Positions 37,285 through 47,368 of a stretch of 64,000 bases of DNA are shown here, piece by piece. Position 1 is the stretch's first letter. Each line of letters opens with the position of its first letter. A program made the translations under genes and the position numbers. This DNA is from Fructilactobacillus myrtifloralis (GTDB lineage Bacteria > Bacillota > Bacilli > Lactobacillales > Lactobacillaceae), in the NCBI RefSeq assembly GCF_024029335.1, contig NZ_CP097116.1, positions 248,001 to 312,000 on the forward strand. The letters are read 5' to 3'. Under the pieces are notes generated by a model that had not been told where the DNA came from, searched no databases, and saw nothing but the letters and a program-made list of their open reading frames with translations.

Positions 37285-38235
37285 CTAAACGGCCACCGCC
37301 CCTTTAATCCGTGGGTGGTGCTGGTAATGTTGGATTTGAATGTCATCAATATCATAGTCAAAAATACTATTTTTAGCCGGATTTAACCACAGGGTCGGCG
37401 CTGGATATGGAGTGCGCGCTAACTGGGTCTTGACCTGTTCAATGTGGTTTTGGTAAATGTGGGCGTCTCCCAAGGTATGAATGAATTCACCTGGAACTAA
37501 GCCACATTCCTTCGCAATCAAACTCGTCAGTAAGGCGTAGCTGGCGATGTTAAACGGAACCCCTAAAAAGATGTCTCCACTACGTTGGTACAACTGGCAA
37601 CTCAGTTTGCCGTCGTTTACATAAAATTGAAACAACGTGTGACACGGAGGTAAGGCCACCTCATCAACATCTCCGGGATTCCAAGCTGATACAATTAACC
37701 GCCGCGAGTTCGGATTCGTTTTAATTTGGTCAATCACCTTTTGGATTTGATCAACGGTTTGGCCATTGGTAGTTTGCCAACTCCGCCATTGACTCCCGTA
37801 GACCAACCCGAGGTCGCCGTACCGCGCTGCAAAGTCCGCATCCGCTAAGATTTGTTGACAAAACCACTCTTTTTGCTGCAGATACGCTGCTTTAAACTCT
37901 GGATCAGTTTGTGACCGTAAGCCAAAGTCGGTCATGTCCGGTCCCTGGTATTCCGCGGATTCAACCCAGTTTTTAAAGGCCCATTCGTCCCAGATGTGGT
38001 TATTATGTTGCAGTAAATACCGAATGTTTGTATCACCGCGCAAAAACCACAATAACTCGCTTTTAATCAGCCGAAAGGGAACGCTCTTGGTGGTCAGCAA
38101 GGGGAACCCTTCCGCCAGGTTAAAGCGCATTTGATACCCAAAGGTACTTAACGTCCCGGTGCCCGTGCGATCACCCTTCGGTTGTCCGTTTTCGAGCACA
38201 AACCGCGCTAACTTCAAATATTGCTCTTCTAACAT
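37285..38235 (-). CDS. thyA: Thymidylate synthase
   Basis: 316 residues. It methylates dUMP to dTMP using methylenetetrahydrofolate. Catalytic Cys198 is in [10 protein letters not shown]; the [14 protein letters not shown] dUMP loop and HIYQNH are conserved. It contains the roughly 50-residue insert typical of lactobacillus ThyA ([16 protein letters not shown] region). Followed by folA. Confidence 0.97.
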   Translation of the reverse strand: MLEEQYLKLARFVLENGQPKGDRTGTGTLSTFGYQMRFNLAEGFPLLTTKSVPFRLIKSELLWFLRGDTNIRYLLQHNNHIWDEWAFKNWVESAEYQGPDMTDFGLRSQTDPEFKAAYLQQKEWFCQQILADADFAARYGDLGLVYGSQWRSWQTTNGQTVDQIQKVIDQIKTNPNSRRLIVSAWNPGDVDEVALPPCHTLFQFYVNDGKLSCQLYQRSGDIFLGVPFNIASYALLTSLIAKECGLVPGEFIHTLGDAHIYQNHIEQVKTQLARTPYPAPTLWLNPAKNSIFDYDIDDIQIQHYQHHPRIKGAVAV

Positions 38236-38250
38236 GCCATTCCTCCGTGC

Positions 38251-40161
38251 CTAGTCTTCATCAACGTACTGACTTAGATACTCCCAGCGGGCTACCAGTT
38301 GGTCCCCCTCGGCATTCAAATCGTCTAACTGCCGTTGTAGTTCGGCCAATTTATTGTAATCAGCCGCATTCGCCTGCATTTGCTCTTGCACGGCGCTGAT
38401 TGCAGCCTCGTTGTCAGCTAGTTTTTGGTCCAACTGATCCCATTCCAATTTTTCCGCGTAGGTTAACTTTGTTTTTTCCGCAGGTTGCTTCGGCGCCTTC
38501 GTGGGTTTTTCTGCAGTCGAGCCAGCTGGCTTCTCCTGATTAGGGGCGGTTTTGGTTTCCTGTTGTTCCGCTAGGTAGCTACTTAATGACCCCGTGTACC
38601 GGTCAATCTGGGCGTTCCCTTTAAACATCAACAATTGATCGGCGACCTTATCCAAAAAGTACCGATCGTGAGACACCGTAATCGTCGTGCCGTTGAAGTT
38701 TTCAATGTAATTTTCTAAGACGGTGAGCGTTCCAATGTCCAAATTGTTAGTCGGTTCATCTAGTAACAGGACGTTTGGTTGTTCCATCAGGAGTTTTAAG
38801 AGGTAGAGGCGGCGTTTTTCGCCCCCCGAGAGCTTCCGAATCAAGGTGCCGTGGGTGGCTTTGGGAAATAGAAACTGTTCCAGCAAGTTAGTGACACTAA
38901 TTTGATTGCCGTCCTTATCAACCACTTTTTGCCCCACATCCGTGAGGTAATTGATCACCCGCTTATCGTCCGGAATTGGTTCCATTTGCTGGGTATAGTA
39001 GCCTAATTTTACCGTTGCTCCCAGTTCAATCGTACCGGAATCAAGCGGTAACTTCCCCGCAATCGCATTTAAAAAACTGGATTTTCCGGTCCCATTTTCC
39101 CCGCTGATTCCGAGGCGTTGCCCGTTTTGGACAATCAAACTAAAGTCCCGTAAAATCGGATGATCGGCGACGGTAAGATTAACGTCCTTCATTTCAATCA
39201 CTTTTTTACCCAGGCGCTGTTGGCCCATGCTAATGTTGACGTCGCTTTCCACTGGGGTTCCCTGGTCAACTTCCTGCTTCAGGGCTTGAAAGCGTTCAAT
39301 CCGGGCGTTTTGCTTGGTCGAGCGGGCTTTGGCACCAGCTTTCATCCACTGCAACTCCTGCTTATACAGTTGTTGCTGTTTGTGCCCCGCTGCCAATTCT
39401 TGGTCAACCCGTTCGGCTTTCTGTGCCACGTAGCTTTGGTAATTCCCATCGTATTCGTGTAATTTTCCAAATGAAAGCTCCCAAATGTGGTTAGTTACCT
39501 GATCTAAGAAGTACCGGTCATGAGTAACCACGATTAAAGAACCGTGATACCGGCTCAAATACTGCTCTAGCCAGGCAATCGATTCAAAATCCAAATGATT
39601 CGTTGGTTCATCTAGCAACAACAGGTTCGGCGATTGAATTAAAACCTGGGCTAGGCCCACGCGCTTCTGCATTCCCCCGGACATCGTTTGAATCGTTTGG
39701 TGTAAATCCGTGATTTTCAGTTGGGTTAAAATCGTTTTGACCTGGCTTTCCGCCGTCCATGCATCCAGCTCATTCATCTTCGCTTCCGCGGCAAGGTAAG
39801 CCCGTTCGGCATCAGGAGATTCGGGATGGGCGGAATAGGCCGCCAGCGTGTCTTCATAGCGCCGAATCACCCGGAAAATCGGTTGATTTCCGGAAAAAAC
39901 CGCTTCTAACACCGTTTTGTCGCCCGGCAAGTCCGGCTGCTGTTTTAAATATCCAATTGTATAGGTTTTGGAAGTAACAATTTCGCCCGTTACGTCATGA
40001 TCAACCTGCGCAATCGCATTTAAGAGTGATGATTTCCCACTCCCATTGGCTCCAATCAACCCAATTCGATCGTGCTCGTTGATGATAAAATTCAAGTCCC
40101 AAAAGAGGGTTTTCTCTCCGTACGTTTTGGTTAAATGTTCGGATCGTAACGTTTCTACCAT
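38251..40161 (-). CDS. uup: ABC-F family ATPase, Uup type
   Basis: 636 residues, soluble, with no membrane segment. Two ABC domains: Walker A GANGSGKSS and GENGTGKSS, signatures MSGGMQKR and LSGGEKRR, and Walker B LLLLDEPTNHLD and VLLLDEPTNNLD. A linker of about 80 residues (P-site tRNA interaction region) lies between them, and a C-terminal coiled coil (about 560-636) is typical of Uup. ABC-F proteins act on ribosomes. It overlaps cca by 7 nt. Confidence 0.9.
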   Translation of the reverse strand: MVETLRSEHLTKTYGEKTLFWDLNFIINEHDRIGLIGANGSGKSSLLNAIAQVDHDVTGEIVTSKTYTIGYLKQQPDLPGDKTVLEAVFSGNQPIFRVIRRYEDTLAAYSAHPESPDAERAYLAAEAKMNELDAWTAESQVKTILTQLKITDLHQTIQTMSGGMQKRVGLAQVLIQSPNLLLLDEPTNHLDFESIAWLEQYLSRYHGSLIVVTHDRYFLDQVTNHIWELSFGKLHEYDGNYQSYVAQKAERVDQELAAGHKQQQLYKQELQWMKAGAKARSTKQNARIERFQALKQEVDQGTPVESDVNISMGQQRLGKKVIEMKDVNLTVADHPILRDFSLIVQNGQRLGISGENGTGKSSFLNAIAGKLPLDSGTIELGATVKLGYYTQQMEPIPDDKRVINYLTDVGQKVVDKDGNQISVTNLLEQFLFPKATHGTLIRKLSGGEKRRLYLLKLLMEQPNVLLLDEPTNNLDIGTLTVLENYIENFNGTTITVSHDRYFLDKVADQLLMFKGNAQIDRYTGSLSSYLAEQQETKTAPNQEKPAGSTAEKPTKAPKQPAEKTKLTYAEKLEWDQLDQKLADNEAAISAVQEQMQANAADYNKLAELQRQLDDLNAEGDQLVARWEYLSQYVDED

Positions 40162-41375
40162 GCTTTGTTTGCCTCACTTTGTTGTTTAGCAGCCGCCAAC
40201 AACTGCGTTGTTTCGTTTGCAATCGTCCCGGCCACTACTTGGTGTTCTAATGAATTTAGCAGGTTCCCTAGCGCAGGACCGGGTTTAATTCCGGCTTGAA
40301 TTAACTGTTTCCCGTTAATGGCCAGGTCGTGCTTACTGTGAATGGGAAGTTCCTGATAGCGCTGTTGTAATGCGGCGGTTTGATCCGGATGACCGAGTGC
40401 AACGACCACCTGCGCCGCATCCGTTAAACTAGTCGCGCCCGTTTGATACAACTGCCAGTTGGTTACGTGCTGCTCTAAGAGCGCATGAATGGCAGCGGTC
40501 ACATTCGTCACCGCTCCCGTCAGTTGCTTGGAACTCTTCCAAGCGTGTAAGGTACTTTGAATTTGGGGGGCTTCCCATCCCAAGTTAACCGCTAGCCAAC
40601 TCCAAACTTGGGTTTCATTTGCCAGTCGCTGCGCTAGTGGACGGTTAACGACCTCCGTGAGTTGCTTAACGGATTGGTTTAACACGGGTAGATAGTCTAG
40701 CAAGTGAGTCGTCAACATCTGCTGTAAGCCGCGTAATGGAGCTCGACCCAGTAACATTTTGACAAATTCCACGTGAATTCGTTCGATTGCAATTTTGGCT
40801 AGTAGCGCCCGGTTGGTTTGAATGGCCGCTAGGGTAACCGGCTCAATCGTAAAATCTAACTGACTTCCAAACCGGACCGACCGCATCATCCGCAGTGCAT
40901 CTTCTTGAAAACGGTGGTCTGGATCCCCAACGGCCCGAATAATGTGCGCTTGCAGGTCAAAAAGGCCGTGAAACAGGTCAATCACTTCCCCATTTTCCCG
41001 CATCGCAAGGGCGTTGACCGTAAAGTCACGCCGCATTAAATCGGCCTGTAAGGACCGTACAAATGTGACCCGATCGGGCCGGCGATAATCCTGATACCCG
41101 GATTCCGTCCGAAACGTGGTAATTTCAAAACTATGGCGATGATAGCGAACCGTCACGGTTCCGTGCTCAATTCCTGTATCAATGGTGCGGGCAAAGAGTT
41201 GTTTTACTTCGGCTGGATAAGCCGAGGTGGCTAAATCCACGTCGTGAATAGGCAGGTGTAACAACGTATCCCGGACGCTGCCCCCCACAAAGTACGCTTC
41301 ATAGCCATGTTGTTCGATTACTTGTAACACTTGTTGGGCGTCCACAAAGGCCGCCGGTAGGTTTTCAATGCGCAC
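40155..41375 (-). CDS. cca: CCA-adding tRNA nucleotidyltransferase
   Basis: 406 residues. It builds or repairs the tRNA 3' CCA end. Class II polymerase-beta motifs: FVGGSVRDTLL, DVDLATSA (metal Asp pair), RRDFTVNALAM and the LRMMRSVRF template region. GTG 41375 is chosen because GGGAG is about 6 nt upstream and RIENLPAAF aligns with the family start; the ATG seven codons earlier has no ribosome binding site. Confidence 0.93.
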   Translation of the reverse strand: MRIENLPAAFVDAQQVLQVIEQHGYEAYFVGGSVRDTLLHLPIHDVDLATSAYPAEVKQLFARTIDTGIEHGTVTVRYHRHSFEITTFRTESGYQDYRRPDRVTFVRSLQADLMRRDFTVNALAMRENGEVIDLFHGLFDLQAHIIRAVGDPDHRFQEDALRMMRSVRFGSQLDFTIEPVTLAAIQTNRALLAKIAIERIHVEFVKMLLGRAPLRGLQQMLTTHLLDYLPVLNQSVKQLTEVVNRPLAQRLANETQVWSWLAVNLGWEAPQIQSTLHAWKSSKQLTGAVTNVTAAIHALLEQHVTNWQLYQTGATSLTDAAQVVVALGHPDQTAALQQRYQELPIHSKHDLAINGKQLIQAGIKPGPALGNLLNSLEHQVVAGTIANETTQLLAAAKQQSEANKAW

Positions 41376-41451
41376 CGGTTGCTCCCTCTTTCTCATCTTT
41401 GGTTCAATTATACCAACAAATTTTACCTTACTGGGCTAAATCGAACAATTA

Positions 41452-41485
41452 AACAAAGAAACCCACCACCACTGTGATGAGTTTC
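41452..41485 (-). terminator. Terminator of the TPR-protein gene
   Basis: On the minus strand GAAACTCATCAC pairs with GTGGTGGGTTTC (two G-U pairs), followed by a T-rich tail. Confidence 0.75.
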
Positions 41486-41490
41486 CTAAC

Positions 41491-42756
41491 TTAAAATTGG
41501 TCTTCGAGGTCTTCTAACATGTAAATCATTTCATCATCATTTGGAGCTAATTTTACGTAACGTTGCAATAACGGCAACGTTGCTTGAACCTGCCCCGCCT
41601 CTCGTAAGCAGAGAATATATTCCTTCAAAAAGTCAGGGTCGTCCTGAAAACTCGGATAGGCAGCTTGGTATTGGTGGATTGCCTCGTCTAGATGATCCAA
41701 GCGCGAATTGGCGAGCGCTAAATCCCACTCTAACTGAGCATCCGTTTCATGATCAGCTTGGTAAGGTGTCAATAAGTCCACCACGGCTTGGTTTTGATTG
41801 GACCGTAAGTACGCTGCCGCTAACTGGGTTACAACCGCTAATTGGTCTGGATTAGTTTGGTGCGCCTTTTGCAGATACTCCAGGGATTGCTCTGGTTGAC
41901 CCTGCTTCGCTGCTAGACTGGCGGCGTGCAGGTATAGGGAAACGTTATACTCGTCAATGCCGAGTCCTTCTTGGTAAGTCCGAAGGGCGGCTTCTGGCTG
42001 TTGATCTGCTTCTAGTGCCTGACCTAAGTACAAATAGAGCGAGCTATACTGGGGATCAACTGCCCGTAATTGTTCCAATTGTTCGATTGCTTTTTTAAAG
42101 TCCCCTAGTTGAAAGTAGGTAAACCCAGTTTCAAACTGGACGTCTGGAGACATCGCGCCTGGTTCAATTTGCTCTAGGTAGCCAATCGCATTTTCAAAAT
42201 TACCCACGTTGGCATAGGCCACCCCAATTCGTTCCACTAAATTAACGTTCGAAAGGCTGAGGTTCCCCTCCTTAATCAAAGCTAGGTACAAGGGGATCGC
42301 CTCGGCGTACTTCCCTTCTGAGAAATAAAGTTCCGCCAGGGCAAATTTAACCACTGGTTCGTCCGGAGCAAGTTGTAGGGCTTCCTTTAACTTCTGTTCG
42401 CTAACCACCGTTAAACCCTGGGTTTGGTATAAATCAGCCTGCCCTAACAGGGAATTTAAATAAAACTCGGAGTCCGGCTGAATCTGGTGGAGATAATCTA
42501 GGGCCGCGTCGGTTTCATCCTGAGTGATGAGAATGTCAGCAATGTAAGTTCGGAGTTGATCTTCAGTTGGATATTTTGCTAACAACTGACGGTAAAGCTG
42601 TAGCGCATCATCGGCAAAGCCGAGCGCATAAATCTCTTCTGCTAATGAAAACAGTAGTTCACTGTCATCGTGCTCTTTCGCTAGGGTTAAATTTTTTTGA
42701 TAACTATCTAAATCGTTATTTTGTAAGGCAGTTAGTGCTTGTTCTGAATAACTCAT
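41491..42756 (-). CDS. Tetratricopeptide repeat protein
   Basis: 421 residues made almost entirely of helical pairs of 33-36 residues with TPR-like A-x-x-x-Y and G-x-x-E-x-A patterns (for example GVAYANVGNFENAIGYLEQI). It has no signal peptide and is probably a cytoplasmic protein-interaction scaffold; similar proteins are encoded next to hup in lactobacilli (B. subtilis YpiA is comparable). ATG 42756 follows GAGG. The longer frame would include the hup terminator at 42776-42810, so it is rejected. Confidence 0.88.
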   Translation of the reverse strand: MSYSEQALTALQNNDLDSYQKNLTLAKEHDDSELLFSLAEEIYALGFADDALQLYRQLLAKYPTEDQLRTYIADILITQDETDAALDYLHQIQPDSEFYLNSLLGQADLYQTQGLTVVSEQKLKEALQLAPDEPVVKFALAELYFSEGKYAEAIPLYLALIKEGNLSLSNVNLVERIGVAYANVGNFENAIGYLEQIEPGAMSPDVQFETGFTYFQLGDFKKAIEQLEQLRAVDPQYSSLYLYLGQALEADQQPEAALRTYQEGLGIDEYNVSLYLHAASLAAKQGQPEQSLEYLQKAHQTNPDQLAVVTQLAAAYLRSNQNQAVVDLLTPYQADHETDAQLEWDLALANSRLDHLDEAIHQYQAAYPSFQDDPDFLKEYILCLREAGQVQATLPLLQRYVKLAPNDDEMIYMLEDLEDQF

Positions 42757-42775
42757 CGTCAACCTCTCTTTTCCA

Positions 42776-42810
42776 ACAAAAAAAGCCAGTTCGCACATGC
42801 GAACCGACTC
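42776..42810 (-). terminator. Terminator of hup
   Basis: AGTCGGTTCGCA pairs with TGCGAACTGGCT on the minus strand, followed by seven T. Confidence 0.85.
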
Positions 42811-42825
42811 CCGTTAAATAACTAA

Positions 42826-43101
42826 TTATTTAACAGCATCCTTTAAAGCTTTACCAGGTTTAAAGGCAGGTACTTTACTTGCAGGGATTTCAATTTCCTT
42901 ACCAGTTTGTGGGTTCCGTCCTTTACGTGCAGCACGTTCACGAACTTCAAAACTACCAAAACCGATTAATTGAACACGTTCACCTTTTGCAAGTTGTGCT
43001 TGGATTGCATCAAAAACAGCGTCCATTGCTGCCGTAGCATCCTTTTTAGTTAACCCAGCTGCTTGCGCAACATCGTCTACTAATTCTGCTTTGTTGGCCA
43101 T
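42826..43101 (-). CDS. hup: HU family nucleoid protein
   Basis: 91 residues. A small basic DNA-binding dimer that compacts the chromosome. [38 protein letters not shown] (DNA-binding arm) and the C-terminal [14 protein letters not shown] are classical. ATG 43101 has AGGAGGTG 8 nt upstream. It has its own strong promoter, a structured leader and a terminator, as expected for an abundant protein. Confidence 0.97.
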   Translation of the reverse strand: MANKAELVDDVAQAAGLTKKDATAAMDAVFDAIQAQLAKGERVQLIGFGSFEVRERAARKGRNPQTGKEIEIPASKVPAFKPGKALKDAVK

Positions 43102-43122
43102 GAGTGATTCACCTCCTGAAAA

Positions 43123-43142
43123 GATGTTTGAATTCAAACATC
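43123..43142. promoter_or_regulatory. Perfect 20-bp palindrome in the hup leader
   Basis: GATGTTTGAATTCAAACATC lies between the hup promoter and its ribosome binding site. A second hairpin (AGATGAT/ATCATCT, about 43178-43202) is farther upstream. They may stabilise the mRNA or bind a protein, including HU itself. Role unknown. Confidence 0.5.
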
Positions 43143-43209
43143 GACTTCTAAGCGCTCTCATCCAAATCAGAACGCCAGATGATACAAAACAAGCATCATC
43201 TCGTATTTA

Positions 43210-43238
43210 AAGATAGCACACGGAAACGCCGATTGCAA
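43210..43238 (-). promoter_or_regulatory. Promoter of hup
   Basis: -35 TTGCAA (43238-43233), 17-nt spacer, extended -10 TGC-TATCTT (43215-43210) on the minus strand. Confidence 0.65.
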
Positions 43239-43280
43239 CGCCATTTTAATACATTCTTAAGAGTTCTAGCGAAACCAACC

Positions 43281-44588
43281 TTATTTCCGACTGCGGGCAA
43301 TAATGTGAATTGGCGTCCCGGTGAAGTCAAAATTCTTCCGAATCTGGTTTTCTAAGTACCGCTTATACGAAAAATGCAGCAGTTCCGGGTCATTCACAAA
43401 AATAACGATCGTGGGTGGTGCAACCGCCACCTGGGTCGCGTAGTAGATCCGGAGCTTCCGGGTCTTGATCGTGGGCGTAGGCGTCATCGCCACGGCGTCC
43501 AAAATAACTTCATTTAGAGTTGACGAACTAATCCGTTTTTCGTGGTTATCATTAACGCGCTCAATCAAAGCCGGTAACTGCTGTAACCGTTGCTTGGTTT
43601 TCGCCGAAACAAAGATGATTGGAGCATAGTCTAGATACTTAAATTCCATGCGAATCTGAGCCTCAAACTGTTGTTGCGTGTGATTATCCTTCTTTAAGGT
43701 ATCCCACTTGTTCACCACGATAATGATGCCCTTGCCGGCCTCATGGGCATAGCCCGCCACGCGCTTATCCTGCTCCCGAATGCCTTCTTCAGCGTTTAAT
43801 ACGACCAGCACCACGTTACTATCGTCAATGGCCTTCATTGCTCGCATCACACTGTATTTTTCCGTCTTTTCGTAGACCTTGCCCCGTTTTCGAATTCCCG
43901 CGGTGTCAACGATTGTAAATTCCTGCCCATCGTGCACAAATTTGGTGTCAATCGCATCCCTGGTCGTTCCGGCCACCTCTGAGACAATCACCCGCTGATC
44001 CCCTAAAATCGCGTTCACTAGGGATGATTTGCCGACGTTCGGCCGTCCAATTAAACTAAAGCGAATGCTGTCGTCAGGAGCTGGATCTGGGACTTCTGGA
44101 AAGTTTTTGATGACTTCATCCAGCAAATCTCCAAGGCCAAGCCCGTGCGCTCCGGAAATGGCATAGGGATCGCCAAATCCTAAGGCATAAAAATCATACA
44201 CATCGGCTCGACTTTCGAAGTTATCAATTTTATTGACCGCTACCACCACCGGTTTGTCGGCCTTGTACAGCAGTTGGGCCACCCGTTCGTCAGCATCGGT
44301 AATTCCCTGGCGGCCGTTCACCATGAAAATAATCACGTCTGCCTCATCAATTGCGACCTCCGCCTGGGCCGTAATTTGTTGGATAAACGGTTGGTCGGAA
44401 ACTTCAATTCCACCTGTATCAATTAAGTTAAAGTTGTGGCCTAACCACTCCCCGTGGGCATAAATCCGGTCACGAGTGACCCCCGGCGTGTCCTCTACGA
44501 TTGAAATTCGTTCCCCAGCAATGCGATTAAAAATCGTCGATTTTCCCACGTTCGGGCGCCCGACAATTGCTACCGTTGGATCTGCCAT
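43281..44588 (-). CDS. der: Ribosome biogenesis GTPase Der
   Basis: 435 residues. An essential double GTPase for 50S assembly. Two G domains, with GRPNVGKST near residues 9-17 and GRPNVGKSS near 180, each followed by DTxG and NKxD, and a C-terminal KH-like domain ending in RSRK. ATG 44588 is 7 nt after GGAGG; the ATG two codons earlier is too close. In the cmk-rpsA-der-hup order. Confidence 0.97.
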   Translation of the reverse strand: MADPTVAIVGRPNVGKSTIFNRIAGERISIVEDTPGVTRDRIYAHGEWLGHNFNLIDTGGIEVSDQPFIQQITAQAEVAIDEADVIIFMVNGRQGITDADERVAQLLYKADKPVVVAVNKIDNFESRADVYDFYALGFGDPYAISGAHGLGLGDLLDEVIKNFPEVPDPAPDDSIRFSLIGRPNVGKSSLVNAILGDQRVIVSEVAGTTRDAIDTKFVHDGQEFTIVDTAGIRKRGKVYEKTEKYSVMRAMKAIDDSNVVLVVLNAEEGIREQDKRVAGYAHEAGKGIIIVVNKWDTLKKDNHTQQQFEAQIRMEFKYLDYAPIIFVSAKTKQRLQQLPALIERVNDNHEKRISSSTLNEVILDAVAMTPTPTIKTRKLRIYYATQVAVAPPTIVIFVNDPELLHFSYKRYLENQIRKNFDFTGTPIHIIARSRK

Positions 44589-44605
44589 GTTCATTCCTCC
44601 TTGAA

Positions 44606-44646
44606 ACTAAAAAAATCCTCCATTTTAACAAATGAAGGATTTTTCT
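44606..44646 (-). terminator. Terminator after rpsA
   Basis: AAAAATCCTTCATTT pairs with AAATGGAGGATTTTT on the minus strand and runs into T residues, between rpsA and der. Confidence 0.8.
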
Positions 44647-44652
44647 AATTAA

Positions 44653-45861
44653 TTAGTCTTGCGAATTAATGTCTTCACCTAAAATATCACCTAAAGTAAA
44701 ACCACTTTCTTCTTCAGGAGCATTTGCAGTTGAGTTATCATCAACATTCCGCTTTGGAGCTTGCTTTGCTTCTTCAGCAGGAGCTTCTTCTAAAGCCTTC
44801 ATTGATAATGCCAACCGGTGTTCTTCTGGATCGATGGAAAGCACCTTCACCTTAATGTCATCACCAGACTTCAACACGTCACTTGGTTTATCAATGTGTT
44901 TGTGTGAAATTTGGGAGATGTGAACCAAACCTTCCACGCCAGGAAAGACTTCGACAAAGGCACCAAAGTCAACTAATCGTTTAACTTTTCCGTCTAAGAC
45001 ACTGCCAACGGCAGCTTTCTCTTCGATATCATCCCAAGGACCAGGTTGTAATTGTTTGATGGAAAGCGAAATCCGGTCACGTTCTGGATCAACTGATAAG
45101 ACCTTAACTTTAACCTTTTCGCCGACTTCTAAGACATCAGCAGCCTTGCTAACGTGGTCGTAGGAAATTTCAGAGATGTGTACTAAACCGTCCATCCCAC
45201 CAAGGTCAATAAAGGCCCCGAAGTTCGTTAAGCGTGCTACCGTTCCTTCAATCACATCACCCGGTTTAATGGAACTCATAATCTTTTCACGAGCAGCAGC
45301 CCGGTCTTTTTCAGCGATTGCCCGGTGAGAAAGAATTAAGCGGTTTTCTTCCGGAACCACTTCGATGATCTTAACTTCTAACTCTTGACCCTTGTATTGG
45401 TTCAAGTCACTAACAAAGTGATCCGTAATCATGGAAGCTGGGATAAAGCCCCGAACACCATCAGCGTTAACAACTAACCCACCCTTGACGGGACGAGTAA
45501 CCTTAACCGTGATGGTTTCGTCTTTTTCAGCTTTGTCTTTGATTTCATCCCAAACCTTCAAAGCTTCTAACCGGCGAATTGATAACAAGTAACTACCGTT
45601 TTCCTTGTCATCACCAATTTTAGAAACCACAACAACCTTGACTTGATCGCCAACTTTGTAGTTATCGGCAATGTTTTCATCAGGATCACCAGAAACTTCG
45701 CGACGAGGAATAACCCCTTCTACTCCGGCTCCTTCGATTCCAACCATTAGTTGTTGATCGTTATCAACGGCTAAAATTTCACCGTCAACAACGTCCCCAA
45801 CGTTTACCTGCTTGATATTATCAAGCGCATCTAACAACTGTTTGTTTTCATTTTCACTCAT
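44653..45861 (-). CDS. rpsA: Ribosomal protein S1
   Basis: 402 residues with four S1 RNA-binding domains (about 18-90, 108-175, 195-265, 280-350), the last two with the clearest GAFIDLGGMDGLVHISE-like cores, then an acidic tail. This shorter form is normal for Bacillota and helps mRNA binding. ATG 45861 follows AGGAGG by 9 nt; a TTG one codon earlier is not used. Downstream of cmk as usual. Confidence 0.95.
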   Translation of the reverse strand: MSENENKQLLDALDNIKQVNVGDVVDGEILAVDNDQQLMVGIEGAGVEGVIPRREVSGDPDENIADNYKVGDQVKVVVVSKIGDDKENGSYLLSIRRLEALKVWDEIKDKAEKDETITVKVTRPVKGGLVVNADGVRGFIPASMITDHFVSDLNQYKGQELEVKIIEVVPEENRLILSHRAIAEKDRAAAREKIMSSIKPGDVIEGTVARLTNFGAFIDLGGMDGLVHISEISYDHVSKAADVLEVGEKVKVKVLSVDPERDRISLSIKQLQPGPWDDIEEKAAVGSVLDGKVKRLVDFGAFVEVFPGVEGLVHISQISHKHIDKPSDVLKSGDDIKVKVLSIDPEEHRLALSMKALEEAPAEEAKQAPKRNVDDNSTANAPEEESGFTLGDILGEDINSQD

Positions 45862-45944
45862 CAAACATTTCCTCCTTGAAACTACTCTATCATCATTTTA
45901 TCTTAATTGATGAGAGAATACCAGCAAAACATCACGAACCGCAC

Positions 45945-46634
45945 TTATTTTTGAGTGAGGTCCTGTTTTTGCCGGATCAAGTCGGCAATTCGATCCACCA
46001 CTTCATCAATTGACAGCGCGGTTGTATCAATCTCAGTGGCGTCGGGCGCTTTGCGTAACGGCGATACGGTCCGGTGGGAATCTTTGTAGTCTCGTTCCGC
46101 AATTTCTTGCTGCAACGTTTTTAAACTCGTCGTAATTCCCTTGGCCTGATTTTCTAAATACCGCCGTTCGGCACGCTCCTTGACACTGGCAACTAGAAAA
46201 ACTTTGACGGCTGCGTGTGGCAGAACGGTCGTGCCGATGTCTCGGCCGTCCATTACAATCCCGCCAGCTTTGGCAAGTTCTTGCTGTCGCTTCACTAACG
46301 CGGCTCGAATGGCTGGTAAAGCCGAAACCGTCGAAACATGGTTAGTAACCGTTTCAGACCGGATTTCTTCTGTCACCTCGTCCTGATTCGCAAACACGTG
46401 TTGCACCGGATTGCCTGGGGTAAAGGTAATCTTGGTGTGCTGCAAAACCGCCAGTACTTCAGTTTCATTCGTCAAATCCACGTGCGCTTGTAAGGCCCGC
46501 AGGGTCACCGTCCGATACATTGCTCCGGTATCGACATACACGTACGCAAACTTACGCGCAACAATTTTAGCAACGGTACTTTTTCCAGCCGAGGCTGGAC
46601 CATCAATGGCAACTTGTAATCCTTGTGGCTGCAT
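45945..46634 (-). CDS. cmk: Cytidylate kinase
   Basis: 229 residues. It phosphorylates CMP and dCMP. The P-loop AIDGPASAGKST (about 9-20), DTGAMYR, GRDIGTTV and the RSEVEERDYKDSHR-like lid region (AERDYKDSHR) are present. It starts 13 nt after the LysM gene and precedes rpsA, a conserved order. Confidence 0.96.
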   Translation of the reverse strand: MQPQGLQVAIDGPASAGKSTVAKIVARKFAYVYVDTGAMYRTVTLRALQAHVDLTNETEVLAVLQHTKITFTPGNPVQHVFANQDEVTEEIRSETVTNHVSTVSALPAIRAALVKRQQELAKAGGIVMDGRDIGTTVLPHAAVKVFLVASVKERAERRYLENQAKGITTSLKTLQQEIAERDYKDSHRTVSPLRKAPDATEIDTTALSIDEVVDRIADLIRQKQDLTQK

Positions 46635-46647
46635 TCCTCATCAATCC

Positions 46648-47316
46648 TTATCTGATTCGTAGTTTTTGACCGGGAACAATCACACTTTGGGAGGTCAACC
46701 CATTCAACCGTTCCAGTTCTTGCATGCTAATCCCAGCATTTTTAGCGACCCGGTAAATTCCTTCATGCTGCTGAACAACAACGTAATCTTTAGGCGCAGC
46801 CTGGTTGGTTGCTTGCGACTGCTGACTCGTTGTGGCCGTTGCCGTTGTTGCTTTAGCTGGTTCGGAACCATTAGCGGTAGTAGCGGCCGCTGGTTGCTTG
46901 TTTTGCGCAGTCTGATCATCGCTCTGCGCTGCATTAGCACTACTTGCGGTGGTGTCCCCAGTTTGGTCTGCCTGATCGGCGGTAGAATCAGTTTGCTTGG
47001 TAGCTGATTTTTTCGCCGGTTTAGATTGCTTTTTAGCCGCTTTCTTGTGCTTAGCCGGCTTCGTTTGCTTGGCAGTAGCTGGCTTAGCAGAGCTATTCAA
47101 ATCGCCCTGCTTTGACATCCCAAAGGCTAACGCAAATAACGCGATTAACACGACTACGGAAGCCAAAATCGTCACAATCACCTTAATGTTCCCCTGCCTT
47201 TTACGGCGCGCCATCCGTGATGAAGCGGGCGTGGCTTTTTGGTTCGTACTCGTTTGACTTGGTTTCCCATCAAAAGATTGATCCCATGGTTCTTGCGGTT
47301 TTTCTTGCTTATCCAA
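46648..47316 (-). CDS. LysM domain membrane protein (YpbE-like)
   Basis: 222 residues. A basic cytoplasmic N-terminus (about 1-45, RMARRKRQG), one membrane helix (about 46-68), a long Ala/Thr/Lys/Gln low-complexity linker (about 75-170) and a C-terminal LysM domain (about 174-222; YRVAKNAGISMQELERLNGL, IVPGQKLRI). The LysM part should bind peptidoglycan outside. Position before cmk matches B. subtilis ypbE. Specific role unknown. Confidence 0.88.
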   Translation of the reverse strand: MDKQEKPQEPWDQSFDGKPSQTSTNQKATPASSRMARRKRQGNIKVIVTILASVVVLIALFALAFGMSKQGDLNSSAKPATAKQTKPAKHKKAAKKQSKPAKKSATKQTDSTADQADQTGDTTASSANAAQSDDQTAQNKQPAAATTANGSEPAKATTATATTSQQSQATNQAAPKDYVVVQQHEGIYRVAKNAGISMQELERLNGLTSQSVIVPGQKLRIR

Positions 47317-47368
47317 TTAAAATGCCTCCCTTTCTTGAATGTCTTAATTATATCATGTTATTTAAAGC

